Positions 1 through 9,055 of a stretch of DNA of 45,372 nt are shown here, one piece after another. The number at the start of each line of letters is the position of its first letter. Positions within the stretch are counted from its first letter, which is position 1. The notes under the pieces are model-generated. The model saw only the letters and a program-made list of their open reading frames with translations. It was not told the origin of the DNA and searched no databases. The stretch spans positions 1 through 45,372 of the forward strand of contig JARLJN010000154.1 in the NCBI GenBank assembly GCA_031291255.1, given 5' to 3'. The position numbers and the translations under genes were made by a program. This DNA comes from Gammaproteobacteria bacterium (lineage in GTDB: Bacteria; Pseudomonadota; Gammaproteobacteria; DSM-16500).

Positions 1-54
1 ACCCAACATAACGTTACGTTGGGTTTCGTAAAAAGCACTCAACCCAACCTACAC
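1..54. repeat. Palindromic repeat family C, copy 1
   Basis: Arms GTTGGGTT and AACCCAAC enclose a 15-nt asymmetric core (TCGTAAAAAGCACTC). Further copies lie at 6095-6131, 6279-6317 and 45327-45372. The first 18 bases of the window are identical to its last 18 bases, so both ends lie in copies of this repeat. Confidence 0.85.
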
Positions 55-88
55 GCAAACCGAAGCAGTAAAAAGGATACGGCATTGA

Positions 89-134
89 CCCTCATCCGCC
101 CTGCGGGCACCTTCTCCCGTAAGCGGGAGAAGGA
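89..134. repeat. GC-rich extragenic palindromic element
   Basis: A short GC-rich stretch with two nested hairpins (CCGCCCTGCGGG and CTTCTCCCGTAAGCGGGAGAAG) sits in AT-rich surroundings directly before the first gene. It resembles intergenic repeats common in Proteobacteria. Only one copy is in the window, so its repeat nature is inferred. Confidence 0.55.
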
Positions 135-167
135 AAATGGTCACGGCTTTATAGGGAGTTATAATTT

Positions 168-3100
168 GTGAATTCGTTTTTTAAATTTTTCAGAATCGTA
201 TGGTATCTCTCTTCATCGATCATTATAGTCTTTGCTTTGTTAGTCAGTGTTACGCGTGAATTAACACCGACAGTAAATAAACATCGCGAAGAAATTGAAA
301 ACTATGCAAGTAATCTCATACAACATCCTGTCACAATTGGTCATATACAATTGGGTTGGCATCACTTGGCGCCTGAAATTTTAATTAATTCCGTAATTAT
401 CCTGGATGAGCAAACGCATAAAGCTAAATTAGGGCTGCAAAAATTAGAAATTGATTTAAGTTTTTTTCGTAGTTTGTGGGCTTGGCAAATCATACCTAAA
501 AATATTGTTGTGAGCGGCGTGGATATTTCCATTTACCAACGTGATTTTGAAAAATTCAATTTAGACAAACTCGGTACCTTACCACTGCAAGATACATTGA
601 CAGGTTCCGAGCTGCATACAGATCAAATTGTCGCATGGATTTTTTCGCAGCCCCGATTAGGTTTAAAAGATATTAATATTCGTTATATTGAAACAACTAA
701 AAAACAAAAATCACTTACCTTGATGGCGTTGGATTTAAGGAATACTTCGTCTAAGCATGATCTTCAAGGTCGAGTTACACTAAATCAAGAAGTGCCCACA
801 AAAGTCGATGTAAAATTAGTTTGGAATGGTGATCTTGTTAATATTAAACAAGCTAAAGCCAGTCTTTATTTATATGTGCGCGGGTTGACATTAACACAAT
901 GGTTTAGTGACATAGAAAAAGCAGGTTTTAAAATTAAAAATGGTTTGATAAGCAGTAAAATTTGGATTGATTTTGATAATGGAGAAATGCAAAAAATTCA
1001 AAGCAGGTTTCAAGTTTACGGGCTGGAGTTGTATTCAGTTGATAAAAAACGTACTGAAGAATTCAGTCGCATCAGTGCAAACGTAGGTTGGAAACGCAAT
1101 GGTAATGTTCATACTATTGCTGCTGATCAGGTATTTATAGATTTCCCAGATCACATTTGGCCTACGACTAATTTTTCAGTTGTTTACCAAGTGGATAGTA
1201 ATAACGCCTATACATTAAAATTTCTTAATAGCGGTTATGTTGATCTTGTTGACGCAAGTCGGATCATGTTATTAAGTACACTGCTGACTGATGATAATCG
1301 TAAAATGATATTGGATTTTTCTCCTAAAGGTGTTTTGAAATTCATTCAAATAAATTTTCTTGCAAATACATTTGATTTAAGCAATACCATCTTATCTGCG
1401 CAGTTCGCGAATATTGATCTACTCTCTAATATGAACTTACCTGCAATTAATAATCTTAGTGGTAATCTCAAGTGGGATGGCAAAGCTGGTACTATTTCTT
1501 CAGATTCAAATCGAGTTTCATTAACATTCGAAAATGTTTTTTTAAAACCATTACGATTTGATAATCTTACTGCAGATATCACATTTCAAAAAAATACGAC
1601 TAATGACTGGTTGATTCATGCCAATACTTTGCATGTAAAAAATGATGATGTAGATGCAAGTGTAAAAGGTGATTTAACACTGACACAAAACGATTCTCCT
1701 TTGATTGATTTGTCTGGGAATTTTCAACTTGATAAGGCAGTACATGTTGCAAATTATTTGCCTCTAAAACTTTTTGATGCCAGCGTTTCTAAATGGGTAG
1801 AACATGCATTCTTAGCAGGTAAAGGTGAATCAGGAACAGTGTTGGTGCAAGGTAAATTTAAGGACTTTCCATTCGAAAATCAAACGGGGAAATTTCTTAT
1901 TAGTACTAAGATGCGTAATGTTGATTTAGATTATGCAGATGGCTGGCCTATATTAAGAGATATGCAAGGTGATCTCATTTTTGATGGTGATACTATGAAG
2001 ACAGTTGTCGCGTCAGGCAGTATTTTAGATATCCCTATTAATAATGTAGCAGGCGAAATATTAAATATAGGAAAACAGCAGCCTTCATTACTGACCGTTA
2101 AGGGAAATATTCAATCTGATTTTTCGGAAGGACTGCGGTTTATTCAAGCTAGTCCATTACGTAATGCGTTAGGTAAGCAGTTGTCAGGATTAAAACTCAC
2201 GGGTGACATGAATTTGCAGTTATCCTTAGTTGTTCCTTTAAGTAACCCAGAAAAAACAGAAGTGTTAGGTGAAGCAGCATTGACAAAAGCAATGCTGAGT
2301 GTGCCTGAGTGGAAAATAGCTTTATCTCAGCTAGAAGGTGATTTTAAATTTACACAAAATAGTTTAGAGGCGCATAATATTAAAGGTGTATTACTGTCTA
2401 AACCTATATTATTAAATATTACAACTGTGCCTGTCACGCAACAAATACAGGCGAGTTTTTCGAGTAATACATCCATAGCTGATTTAGAATCGTTGTTACA
2501 AATTTCTCTGCAAAAGTATGTGCAAGGTAATGCAAACTATACGGCAAAACTTTTAATATCATCTCATACAGGCTCATCTGAAAGTGAATTAGTGATAGAA
2601 TCAGATTTAAAAGGCATAACAATTAATTTGCCAGATAATTATGGCAAGCAGGCGGATACCACTCAAGATTTCAAATTAGAAATTCTTCTTAATACTAATC
2701 CATTATTAAAAACAAAATTGCATTACGATAATTTACTCTCTGCTGCATTAAGTTATAAAAAAATAAAATCCGATTTTGAATTAGTGAGTGGAGAAATTAA
2801 ATTAGGCGGACAAGAAGCTAATTGGCAAAAAGAACCAGGCATTTTAATTTCAGGGAATATGGCTGTTTTAGATACGACTACGTGGCAAAAATATTTTGAT
2901 AATTTAAATATAGACTCTACGAAAAAAGCTACAGATTACAAATTTTTTCGTGGTATTGAGTTGAATGCAGAAAAACTCAATATCTTTGGTTATCAGTTGA
3001 ATCATGCGTCTATAAAAGCTCATTTGCTTCAGTCTATTTGGCAGCTTGAATTACAAAGTCAGGAAGTCGGCGGGCAAATTTCATTGCCATTTCCTTTTAC

Positions 3101-4028
3101 GCATAAATTTGTGTCAGGACAGTTTGATCATTTTTATATAAGTGATGAGGTAGGTAAATCAGAAGGGCATATAGATCCTCGTACATTGCCCGAGCTTACA
3201 CTGGATCTTGAGGATATACGTTATGCAGGTAAAGAGATTGGTCATGTTATTTTAAGTACTGTTCCTTCTAGTCAAGGTTTAACGATCAAACAATTATCGC
3301 TTGATGATCCATTAATGAAGTTGTCAGCGTCAGGCGATTGGATATTGTCGGGTGATCATTATGAAACACACTTACAAGGTAATGTTTCAACGCCAAAATT
3401 GAGTGACATATTAAATCGATGGGGTTTTAGTTCAGAGAATTTAGAAGGAAGCACAGGCCAGGCTAACTTTGATTTAACTTGGCATGATGCGCCTTATACT
3501 CCATCCCTAACAGGACTATCCGGTCATGTTTCTTTAAATTTAGGTAAGGGAGTGATTACTCATCTGAGTGAGTCCAGTAATGCGAAGATAGGATTAGGTC
3601 GTTTATTAAATGTATTTAGTTTGAGTAGTATTCCTCGACGCTTGAGTTTAGATTTTAGTGACTTAGCGCAGAAGGGTTATAACTTTGATTACATCAAAGG
3701 TGATTTTGATCTTAAGAACAGTAATGCAGTCACAAATAATTTAAAATTTGACGGCCCTATTGCGGCGGTTTCTATTGCAGGGCGCATAGGACTTGCTGCA
3801 AAAGATTTTAATATGAAGTTGAGTGTGACTCCCTATATGACATCTAGTCTTCCTGTGGTGGCAGCATTTGCCGGTGGTCCCATAGTCGGAGCCGCAGCAT
3901 GGATGGTCGATAAGGTAGTCAGTACTGCTGTTTCTAGTGCATCGACTTATCAATATAGTGTGACAGGATCATGGGCTAATCCAGTGTGGACGCCATTAAG
4001 TGCTAATCATATGAACAGATCCCAGTAA
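168..4028 (+). CDS. yhdP: YhdP/AsmA-like envelope protein
   Basis: A 1286-aa protein with one N-terminal membrane anchor (about residues 8-28) followed by a very long beta-rich periplasmic region. Size, topology and the C-terminal section (about residues 1120-1250, including LGKGVITHL, FDLKNSNAVTNNL and VPVVAAFAGGPIVGAA-like segments) match the YhdP family (DUF3971 plus AsmA-like C-terminus). Members bridge inner and outer membrane and are implicated in phospholipid transport and the outer-membrane barrier. Translation most likely starts at GTG 168 with AGGGAG about 10 nt upstream; no better in-frame ATG exists near the anchor. The length is typical of the family. The gene stands alone; the next gene follows after about 260 nt. 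The family call is solid; the lipid-transfer role is from family knowledge. Confidence 0.85.
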   Translation: MNSFFKFFRIVWYLSSSIIIVFALLVSVTRELTPTVNKHREEIENYASNLIQHPVTIGHIQLGWHHLAPEILINSVIILDEQTHKAKLGLQKLEIDLSFFRSLWAWQIIPKNIVVSGVDISIYQRDFEKFNLDKLGTLPLQDTLTGSELHTDQIVAWIFSQPRLGLKDINIRYIETTKKQKSLTLMALDLRNTSSKHDLQGRVTLNQEVPTKVDVKLVWNGDLVNIKQAKASLYLYVRGLTLTQWFSDIEKAGFKIKNGLISSKIWIDFDNGEMQKIQSRFQVYGLELYSVDKKRTEEFSRISANVGWKRNGNVHTIAADQVFIDFPDHIWPTTNFSVVYQVDSNNAYTLKFLNSGYVDLVDASRIMLLSTLLTDDNRKMILDFSPKGVLKFIQINFLANTFDLSNTILSAQFANIDLLSNMNLPAINNLSGNLKWDGKAGTISSDSNRVSLTFENVFLKPLRFDNLTADITFQKNTTNDWLIHANTLHVKNDDVDASVKGDLTLTQNDSPLIDLSGNFQLDKAVHVANYLPLKLFDASVSKWVEHAFLAGKGESGTVLVQGKFKDFPFENQTGKFLISTKMRNVDLDYADGWPILRDMQGDLIFDGDTMKTVVASGSILDIPINNVAGEILNIGKQQPSLLTVKGNIQSDFSEGLRFIQASPLRNALGKQLSGLKLTGDMNLQLSLVVPLSNPEKTEVLGEAALTKAMLSVPEWKIALSQLEGDFKFTQNSLEAHNIKGVLLSKPILLNITTVPVTQQIQASFSSNTSIADLESLLQISLQKYVQGNANYTAKLLISSHTGSSESELVIESDLKGITINLPDNYGKQADTTQDFKLEILLNTNPLLKTKLHYDNLLSAALSYKKIKSDFELVSGEIKLGGQEANWQKEPGILISGNMAVLDTTTWQKYFDNLNIDSTKKATDYKFFRGIELNAEKLNIFGYQLNHASIKAHLLQSIWQLELQSQEVGGQISLPFPFTHKFVSGQFDHFYISDEVGKSEGHIDPRTLPELTLDLEDIRYAGKEIGHVILSTVPSSQGLTIKQLSLDDPLMKLSASGDWILSGDHYETHLQGNVSTPKLSDILNRWGFSSENLEGSTGQANFDLTWHDAPYTPSLTGLSGHVSLNLGKGVITHLSESSNAKIGLGRLLNVFSLSSIPRRLSLDFSDLAQKGYNFDYIKGDFDLKNSNAVTNNLKFDGPIAAVSIAGRIGLAAKDFNMKLSVTPYMTSSLPVVAAFAGGPIVGAAAWMVDKVVSTAVSSASTYQYSVTGSWANPVWTPLSANHMNRSQ

Positions 4029-4136
4029 GATGAGAGGAAACAGTAATCTAATAGGCCAAGCTCTGGACTGACATGGTAACAAATATCTGCTATGATTTAG
4101 CAATCGTAAGTGTTTGTGTATATGTATTATTCAGTT

Positions 4137-4171
4137 ACAGCTCAAAGCTGTTACTCTCGCAACGTGAGAGT
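4137..4171 (+). other. Tandem small hairpins in leader of the 4289 gene
   Basis: Two adjacent perfect 6-bp hairpins: ACAGCT-caa-AGCTGT (4137-4151) and ACTCTC-gcaacgt-GAGAGT (4153-4171). A smaller CCCG/CGGG hairpin follows near 4195-4206. They lie between the yhdP stop and the cysteine-peptidase gene, with no T tract after the second, so they could be leader RNA structure or a weak terminator region. Function unknown. Confidence 0.35.
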
Positions 4172-4288
4172 TCATTAATCAATTGCAATACGTCCCGTTT
4201 GCGGGAATAACAGATCATCGGGTAAGAAAATTATAATTACATTAGCGAAATGAGTATGTTTACAGGCTACAAAAAAAGGACTTTATCA

Positions 4289-5095
4289 ATGCAGAAATTA
4301 AAACACTTTGCTTTTAGATCTAACATTAAAGTGATAATTTTAGTCTTTGTAGTGTTGAACGCAATTTCTTTTTCCTATGAAGCATGGGCAAACAAACATC
4401 ATACACATGCTAAAAAAACAACAGCCGTAGTGACGCATACTGAGAAGACTACAGAGGTAGTGACACATACCGCTGATGCTACAGATGTTACCAAGAAAAA
4501 GCGTATAGTCGAATTAGTGCATAAGACTATTGATAATTTAAATTATAGTGCCTATAAAATGGGCGGTACAAAATTTGATATTTCCAAAGGGGTTTATATA
4601 GTAGATTGTTCAAGTTTTGTGGATCATTTATTAGAAAGAGTTAATCCGCATGCTTATTCATCTTTAGTGAATTCTAGCGGTTCAGATACGCCGAATACTC
4701 GCAATTATTATAATTTCATTAATGGGTTGGCAGATGGCCACAGCCATTACTGGAATAAAATTGAAGGAGTCGGTGAATTGCAAGCCGGTGACATATTAGT
4801 TTTTCGCAAAAAAAATTCAGAGAGTGCGCCAGGTCATATTATGGTAGTCATGAATAAACCAGTTCGCCATCCAGGCAGTTTTGTTGTGCAAGTAGCGGAT
4901 TCAGCGCCCGTGGGCCACAGTCATGACACGCGGTCGCGACATGTTTCAGGTATAGGAATAGGTACGTTGTCATTAAAAGTGAATCCAAGAACGGGTCACC
5001 CTTTTGCTTACGCGTGGAGGGAAGGATCTTTTTGGAAAAACAACGTGCATTTTGCGATGGCCAGACCCATAGACAGACTCCATGATAAAAAATAA
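4289..5095 (+). CDS. Secreted NlpC/P60-like cysteine peptidase
   Basis: About 268 aa from ATG 4289, which has AAAGGA 8 nt upstream; an in-frame ATG at 4250 has no ribosome site. The N-terminus is a signal peptide ending near SYEAWA. The mature part has the NlpC/P60-fold pattern: YKMGG, then DCSSFVDHLL with the candidate nucleophile Cys, then GDILVFRKK and GHIMVVM with the candidate His. Such enzymes cut peptide stems of peptidoglycan. A Thr/His-rich linker with an imperfect repeat (TAVVTHTEKT, TEVVTHTADA) joins signal and domain. The 3' end overlaps the MltB-like gene by 14 nt, suggesting translational coupling and a shared cell-wall job. The fold is moderately certain; the substrate is inferred. 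Confidence 0.7.
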   Translation: MQKLKHFAFRSNIKVIILVFVVLNAISFSYEAWANKHHTHAKKTTAVVTHTEKTTEVVTHTADATDVTKKKRIVELVHKTIDNLNYSAYKMGGTKFDISKGVYIVDCSSFVDHLLERVNPHAYSSLVNSSGSDTPNTRNYYNFINGLADGHSHYWNKIEGVGELQAGDILVFRKKNSESAPGHIMVVMNKPVRHPGSFVVQVADSAPVGHSHDTRSRHVSGIGIGTLSLKVNPRTGHPFAYAWREGSFWKNNVHFAMARPIDRLHDKK

Positions 5096-6065
5096 ATATT
5101 TATTTTTTTTTATTCTCATATTCATAAATTTATTTTTTTCTTATTCCTATGCTGCAAATAATTTTTCTGAACTACCCAATGTAAAAATATTTATTGATGA
5201 GATGGTGTCAAAGCATCAGTTTAAAAAAACTGAATTAGTTAAGCTTTTTGATACCCTTAAAATAAAACCCAATGTCACATCAAATAATAAAACACCTCTA
5301 GAACAAAAATCTTGGTTAACGTACAGAACGATTTTTGTTTCAGAAAAACGCATACAACAAGGTCTAGATTTTTGGAATAAATATGAGGCTATCTTGCAAA
5401 AAGCACAAGATACTTACGGTGTGCCCGCAAGTATTATTGTTGCAACCATAGGTATGGAAACACGCTATGGTCAAAACTCTGGACAAAAACCCGTTTTTAA
5501 TTCATTAGCGACTTTAGCCTTTGGCAATAGCCCGCGCGCGAATTTTTTTAGAAAAGAATTAGAAGAATTTTTATTATTAACGCGTGAACAACATTTAGAT
5601 CCACGCAATGTATTAGGTTCTTATGCAGGTGCGATAGGCCAGCCTCAATTTATGCCTAGCAGTTATAGAAATTTTGCAGTCAATTTTTCGGGTAATGCAA
5701 ACATAGATCTTGCTCATGATTGGGGCGATGTGATTGGCAGTATTGCAAATTATTATAAAAAAAATGGCTGGGTTATGGGTCAACCCATTGCGGTTCCTGT
5801 TTCCTTCATAGGCGGACATTATGAATTTAGTATGTTGCATCCAAAGCCTATTACTTATTCTGAGTTAGTTCAAGCGGGTTTAGCACCAGCGCATGCGACT
5901 GATCAGAAAAGTCAGCTCATGATTTTGCGCGGCTATTACAGCAATGAATATTGGAATATTTACAAAAATTTTTCAGTGATAAAACGCTATAATCACAGTG
6001 ATTTGTATGCGATGGCAGTCTTCCAATTAAGTTATTACATTTCTGCAGCTAGGCTTAATCTTTGA
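5082..6065 (+). CDS. mltB: MltB-family lytic murein transglycosylase
   Basis: A 327-aa protein with a signal peptide (about residues 1-24, ending YSYA) but no lipobox cysteine, so probably soluble periplasmic rather than lipid-anchored like E. coli MltB. The domain shows the MltB signature GVPASIIVATIGMETRYG with the catalytic Glu at residue 126, followed by SYAGAIGQPQFMPSSYR and DWGDVIGSIANYYKKNGW. The enzyme cleaves the MurNAc-GlcNAc bond with 1,6-anhydro formation. Its start codon lies inside the end of the upstream cysteine peptidase gene, implying co-translation of a peptidase and a glycan lyase. Confidence 0.92.
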   Translation: MIKNKYLFFFILIFINLFFSYSYAANNFSELPNVKIFIDEMVSKHQFKKTELVKLFDTLKIKPNVTSNNKTPLEQKSWLTYRTIFVSEKRIQQGLDFWNKYEAILQKAQDTYGVPASIIVATIGMETRYGQNSGQKPVFNSLATLAFGNSPRANFFRKELEEFLLLTREQHLDPRNVLGSYAGAIGQPQFMPSSYRNFAVNFSGNANIDLAHDWGDVIGSIANYYKKNGWVMGQPIAVPVSFIGGHYEFSMLHPKPITYSELVQAGLAPAHATDQKSQLMILRGYYSNEYWNIYKNFSVIKRYNHSDLYAMAVFQLSYYISAARLNL

Positions 6066-6068
6066 GAT

Positions 6069-6092
6069 GCGAGAATTGATACTCTATTCTCG
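6069..6092. other. Hairpin just after mltB stop
   Basis: CGAGAAT-tgatactct-ATTCTCG forms a 7-bp stem immediately after the mltB stop, without a T tract. It may act as an RNA 3'-end stabiliser; a true terminator is not evident. Confidence 0.35.
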
Positions 6093-6094
6093 TT

Positions 6095-6131
6095 GTAGGT
6101 TGGGTTGAGTGCTTTTTACGAAACCCAACAT
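6095..6131. repeat. Palindromic repeat family C, copy 2
   Basis: GTAGGTTGGGTT-GAGTGCTTTTTACGA-AACCCAACAT. The core is in the opposite orientation to copies 1 and 3. Confidence 0.85.
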
Positions 6132-6141
6132 GGGCGAAATA

Positions 6142-6234
6142 GGAGAACAAGATTTTCTTTTTTTTAAATCCCCAACAAGTCAGCAGTCTTGCATAGTTGT
6201 TGGGGATTTAAAAAAAATGAAAACCTTATTCTCC
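6142..6234. repeat. Long imperfect inverted repeat (MITE-like or hairpin)
   Basis: Two arms of about 37 nt (6142-6178 and about 6198-6234) are near-perfect inverted copies: outer GGAGAA / TTCTCC, inner TTTAAATCCCCAACAA / TTGTTGGGGATTTAAA. The loop is about 19 nt. There are only three or four mismatches or a one-base bulge. It could be a miniature mobile element or a strong bidirectional hairpin between mltB and the convergent ferredoxin gene. No second copy is in the window. Confidence 0.75.
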
Positions 6235-6251
6235 TTTAACACACATTTGTA

Positions 6252-6317
6252 GTGTATAGAAAAAGCTGATGATTGCGTGTACGTTGGGTTTCGTAAAAAG
6301 CACTCAACCCAACCTAC
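6252..6317. repeat. Palindromic repeat family C, copy 3, with conserved left flank
   Basis: The flank GTATAGAAAAAGCTGATGA (6254-6272) is followed by GTTGGGTT-TCGTAAAAAGCACTC-AACCCAAC (to 6314) and CTAC. The same flank precedes copy 4 at 45302, but there the core is inverted. Confidence 0.85.
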
Positions 6318-6331
6318 AGTTTGCTAACGGA

Positions 6332-6961
6332 TCATCTGACCCCGTCTACTTTTTTCATCTTCGCTCGTAAAATTGCAGCTTGCACAAACGCTTTTTTTTC
6401 ATCTGCATCTTGTGATGCAGAGACAGATTTTTTTGAAGATGCTTTTTCTTTAAGAGACTCTTGCGCTAAACGTTGTTGACGATTCTTAAATCGTGTTCTC
6501 GCAATATTCGCTTTTTGTAATTGTTCATCTGCAGTTTCATGAGATGATAATTCCAACATATCTATGCAATCCACGGGGCAGGGTGCTACGCACAATTCAC
6601 AGCCCGTACATTCCATTGCAATCACGGTATGCATACTTTTAGCAGCACCCAAAATAGCATCGACTGGGCAGGCCTGTATGCACTTGGTGCAGCCTATACA
6701 TTCATCTTCTCTTATAGACGCTACGAGTTTTGGTTTGGTTTTTTCGGCCATTTCTTGAACGTAAGGAGTCGGATCTTGGTCAACAAGTTGAGCGATTTGT
6801 TTTAATACGACGACACCGCCAGGAGGGCAGAGATTGATAGCTGCATTGTCCTTCACAAGAGCTTCTGCATAGGGCATGCAGCCGCCATACCCACACAGCC
6901 CGCATTGGGTTTGGGGTAGAATAGCGTCGATTTGTGAGGGAGTAATGGGTTGTTTAGGCAT
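6332..6961 (-). CDS. rnfB: RnfB-like ferredoxin (4Fe-4S protein)
   Basis: About 209 aa from the ATG at 6961 ([17 protein letters not shown]); another ATG at 6976 would add five residues and neither has a clear ribosome site. The N-terminal Fe-S domain shows [16 protein letters not shown] plus a later Cys in NLCPPGG. Two ferredoxin repeats follow: [12 protein letters not shown] and [12 protein letters not shown]. This is RnfB/RsxB architecture without the usual N-terminal membrane helix. The other rnf genes are absent here, so it probably acts as a soluble electron carrier rather than within an Rnf complex. The Lys/Arg/Ala-rich tail (about residues 155-209) is unassigned. Confidence 0.85.
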   Translation of the reverse strand: MPKQPITPSQIDAILPQTQCGLCGYGGCMPYAEALVKDNAAINLCPPGGVVVLKQIAQLVDQDPTPYVQEMAEKTKPKLVASIREDECIGCTKCIQACPVDAILGAAKSMHTVIAMECTGCELCVAPCPVDCIDMLELSSHETADEQLQKANIARTRFKNRQQRLAQESLKEKASSKKSVSASQDADEKKAFVQAAILRAKMKKVDGVR

Positions 6962-7019
6962 GATGCAAAGTATCATTAATCAGAGCTATTTTAAACGATT
7001 GATTATAGCACACAAGCAA

Positions 7020-8822
7020 TTATATTCGCTGTTTTTTCTTAGCTTGTTCATCTGGCTGTGTGTCAGTCTGGGCAGGTGTATCAGCTGCTTTTGCTTCATT
7101 CGACCCGAATAGTGTAGAGCTGCTAGAACTGCTAGAGCTGGCAGCTGCTGCCTGTAGAGTGTTTGGTATTTGCATAGATCTTGCAAGTCGTGCGTTGAAG
7201 GCTTTTAAATAAAACTCATTCATCTCTTTATTTGGCAGGCGTTTGTGTTGGTCTATAAAATGAAGTAAATAAGTACCTAAAACTTTCCCCCATTTTTTTA
7301 GTTTAATCTCATTAGAAGTATTCACTAAATTTGTTGAGTCAGTAAAAAATTTAGTACTCGCTTCTAAAGCCGTCTCACCTTTTTTATTGATTTTTTGTTG
7401 TTGTTCTTCTGGCGGTCGCGCTCGAATATCAACTAGAGCGGATCTTGTTTGCGCAGTTGGCATGAATATTAAGGGTAATTCGCAAAATTGAATTTGAAAA
7501 AATTTATCTTTTGAATCCACGCTAATGGGCATTTTTTTGGTTTCTTTAGCCGCGCAACTTTCAAAAACATCGTTACCTAAATATTTTTCAAAATTTTCTA
7601 ATTTACGTACATCTCGTAAGGCAAAAACGGAACATCCAGCGGGTGAATATTGTCTGCGAATCTCAGGTACGTAAATATGAACCTTGCTAGAATCAAGATC
7701 AGCAAAGGCCTCTATAAACTGTTCTACTTGGTCATAGGTCATAGTCCCCAAATCAGATGAATACTCTTCATCTTCACTATCATTGTCGTCACTATGATGC
7801 ATTAATTCGCTGTCTTGCCTGCCTAATGAATCTAAGAATAAGGCTGAAACTATGCCATCTTTTGTAATCTTAATCATGCCAGCAATCCAATGTATGCCAG
7901 TCACAATAAAACTTTGGCGAATAGGTTGTGAATGGGTTTGATGGAAAGCATTTGCATAGTGTTTTAGACTCATGCAAAAATTTTTCATGTCCCCCGGGGA
8001 TAAGATAACAGGTAAGAAATGATGTGGTTGTTTTTTTTCTTTTAAGTAGCTGCACATTAAGCCAGCTCCTTCTTCATCTAAATTTCCAGGACCGTTAGTA
8101 AATTGACTTATGAGAAGTAATACTTCATATGCATCTTTTGTGGAGAGGCTTTCAAGTAGTTTGCAATGCTCTTGTGTTCGTAAATCGAGTTTACTTTTTA
8201 AGTGAGTCACTAAATCTGGATTGACTTTTTTAAGCAAGTTCAAAGTCATTTGATCAGCATTGTTAAGACTTAATGAGAATACATCATTAAAGAGTACTTC
8301 CCATAAAGGTGTAGGCAATTCTCTTAATTTATTAAATAGAAGAGATAAATAGTCATGGTGATCTGGTTCAATAACAAATCTTAGAAATGAATCATAATTT
8401 TTTTTATTATCCGCCAAACTTAATTTATAAAGGTAATTGAATAAGAGTAGATTAGATGTGGTTGCAACATCATCTTTAAGATTCTCGAAAATGATATCAT
8501 TGGAATTATTACTACTGGACTCCGCGCTACTCTCGTAGCATTGGCCAACAAACTCTATCAAATCTTTGTATGTAATTGGTTTTTTTTCAAAGAATAAATA
8601 TTCAAGTATTAATAATATATTGGTATCTTTCGTATTATGATAATATTCTGCAGCATTCTCGATTAGAGCATTAATTTCTAGTTCACCTTCAAGAATCTTA
8701 TTCTTTAAATAATTCGCACTCTCTAGTGAAAAAGCATTAGGCTGGTAAAAATAACCCTCTAAAGTTATTTGAGGAAATTCAGATTCTGATGAAGAATCAC
8801 TTACCTTACGCTTACTTTTCAT
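7020..8822 (-). CDS. Putative CE-clan cysteine protease / YopJ-like acetyltransferase, effector candidate
   Basis: A 600-aa protein without signal peptide or membrane segment. Start ATG 8822 has AAGGA 8 nt upstream. The region 305-412 shows the order of a CE-clan catalytic core (Ulp1/SENP and YopJ-type enzymes): His311 in TGIHWIAGM, Asp331 in ALFLDSLG, then Gln391 and Cys397 in RRQYSPAGCSVFALRDVRKL. A Ser/Asp/Glu-rich insert (about 341-358) separates them. The ends look eukaryote-oriented: a basic KSKRK cluster with a Ser/Glu stretch at the N-terminus, an eight-Ser run near 563-570 and a terminal KKKQRI. CE-clan proteins in host-associated bacteria are often injected effectors that remove ubiquitin-like tags or acetylate host kinases. 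The fold is inferred from motif order only; substrate and secretion are unknown. Confidence 0.6.
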   Translation of the reverse strand: MKSKRKVSDSSSESEFPQITLEGYFYQPNAFSLESANYLKNKILEGELEINALIENAAEYYHNTKDTNILLILEYLFFEKKPITYKDLIEFVGQCYESSAESSSNNSNDIIFENLKDDVATTSNLLLFNYLYKLSLADNKKNYDSFLRFVIEPDHHDYLSLLFNKLRELPTPLWEVLFNDVFSLSLNNADQMTLNLLKKVNPDLVTHLKSKLDLRTQEHCKLLESLSTKDAYEVLLLISQFTNGPGNLDEEGAGLMCSYLKEKKQPHHFLPVILSPGDMKNFCMSLKHYANAFHQTHSQPIRQSFIVTGIHWIAGMIKITKDGIVSALFLDSLGRQDSELMHHSDDNDSEDEEYSSDLGTMTYDQVEQFIEAFADLDSSKVHIYVPEIRRQYSPAGCSVFALRDVRKLENFEKYLGNDVFESCAAKETKKMPISVDSKDKFFQIQFCELPLIFMPTAQTRSALVDIRARPPEEQQQKINKKGETALEASTKFFTDSTNLVNTSNEIKLKKWGKVLGTYLLHFIDQHKRLPNKEMNEFYLKAFNARLARSMQIPNTLQAAAASSSSSSSSTLFGSNEAKAADTPAQTDTQPDEQAKKKQRI

Positions 8823-8954
8823 TAGACTATCCTTAAAGTAATGTTCTCTAACTTTAATTATAGTTCAGAATTTAGGTAATTGTGGTAATGAGATCAAAAG
8901 CTTTAGTTGAATCATAGGGTTGTGATAACAGAGTAAGTGTTTGGCTATCTGTTT

Positions 8955-9042
8955 GTGTAGCATGGACTAAGGCGCGCGGCGCCGAGTCCGCGAGGTCTGC
9001 ATTATTCATTTCCCGGACACGCTGCGCTTTGTCCGGGCTACA
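8955..9042. repeat. REP family B pair (BIME-like)
   Basis: Outer ends TGTAGC and GGGCTACA enclose two GC-rich hairpins: GGACTAAGGCG...GAGTCC and CCCGGACACGCTGCGCTTTGTCCGGG. The second copy is at 20221-20305. It separates the metG 3' end from the upstream region of the 600-aa gene. Confidence 0.75.
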
Positions 9043-9055
9043 AAAAAGAGATATG

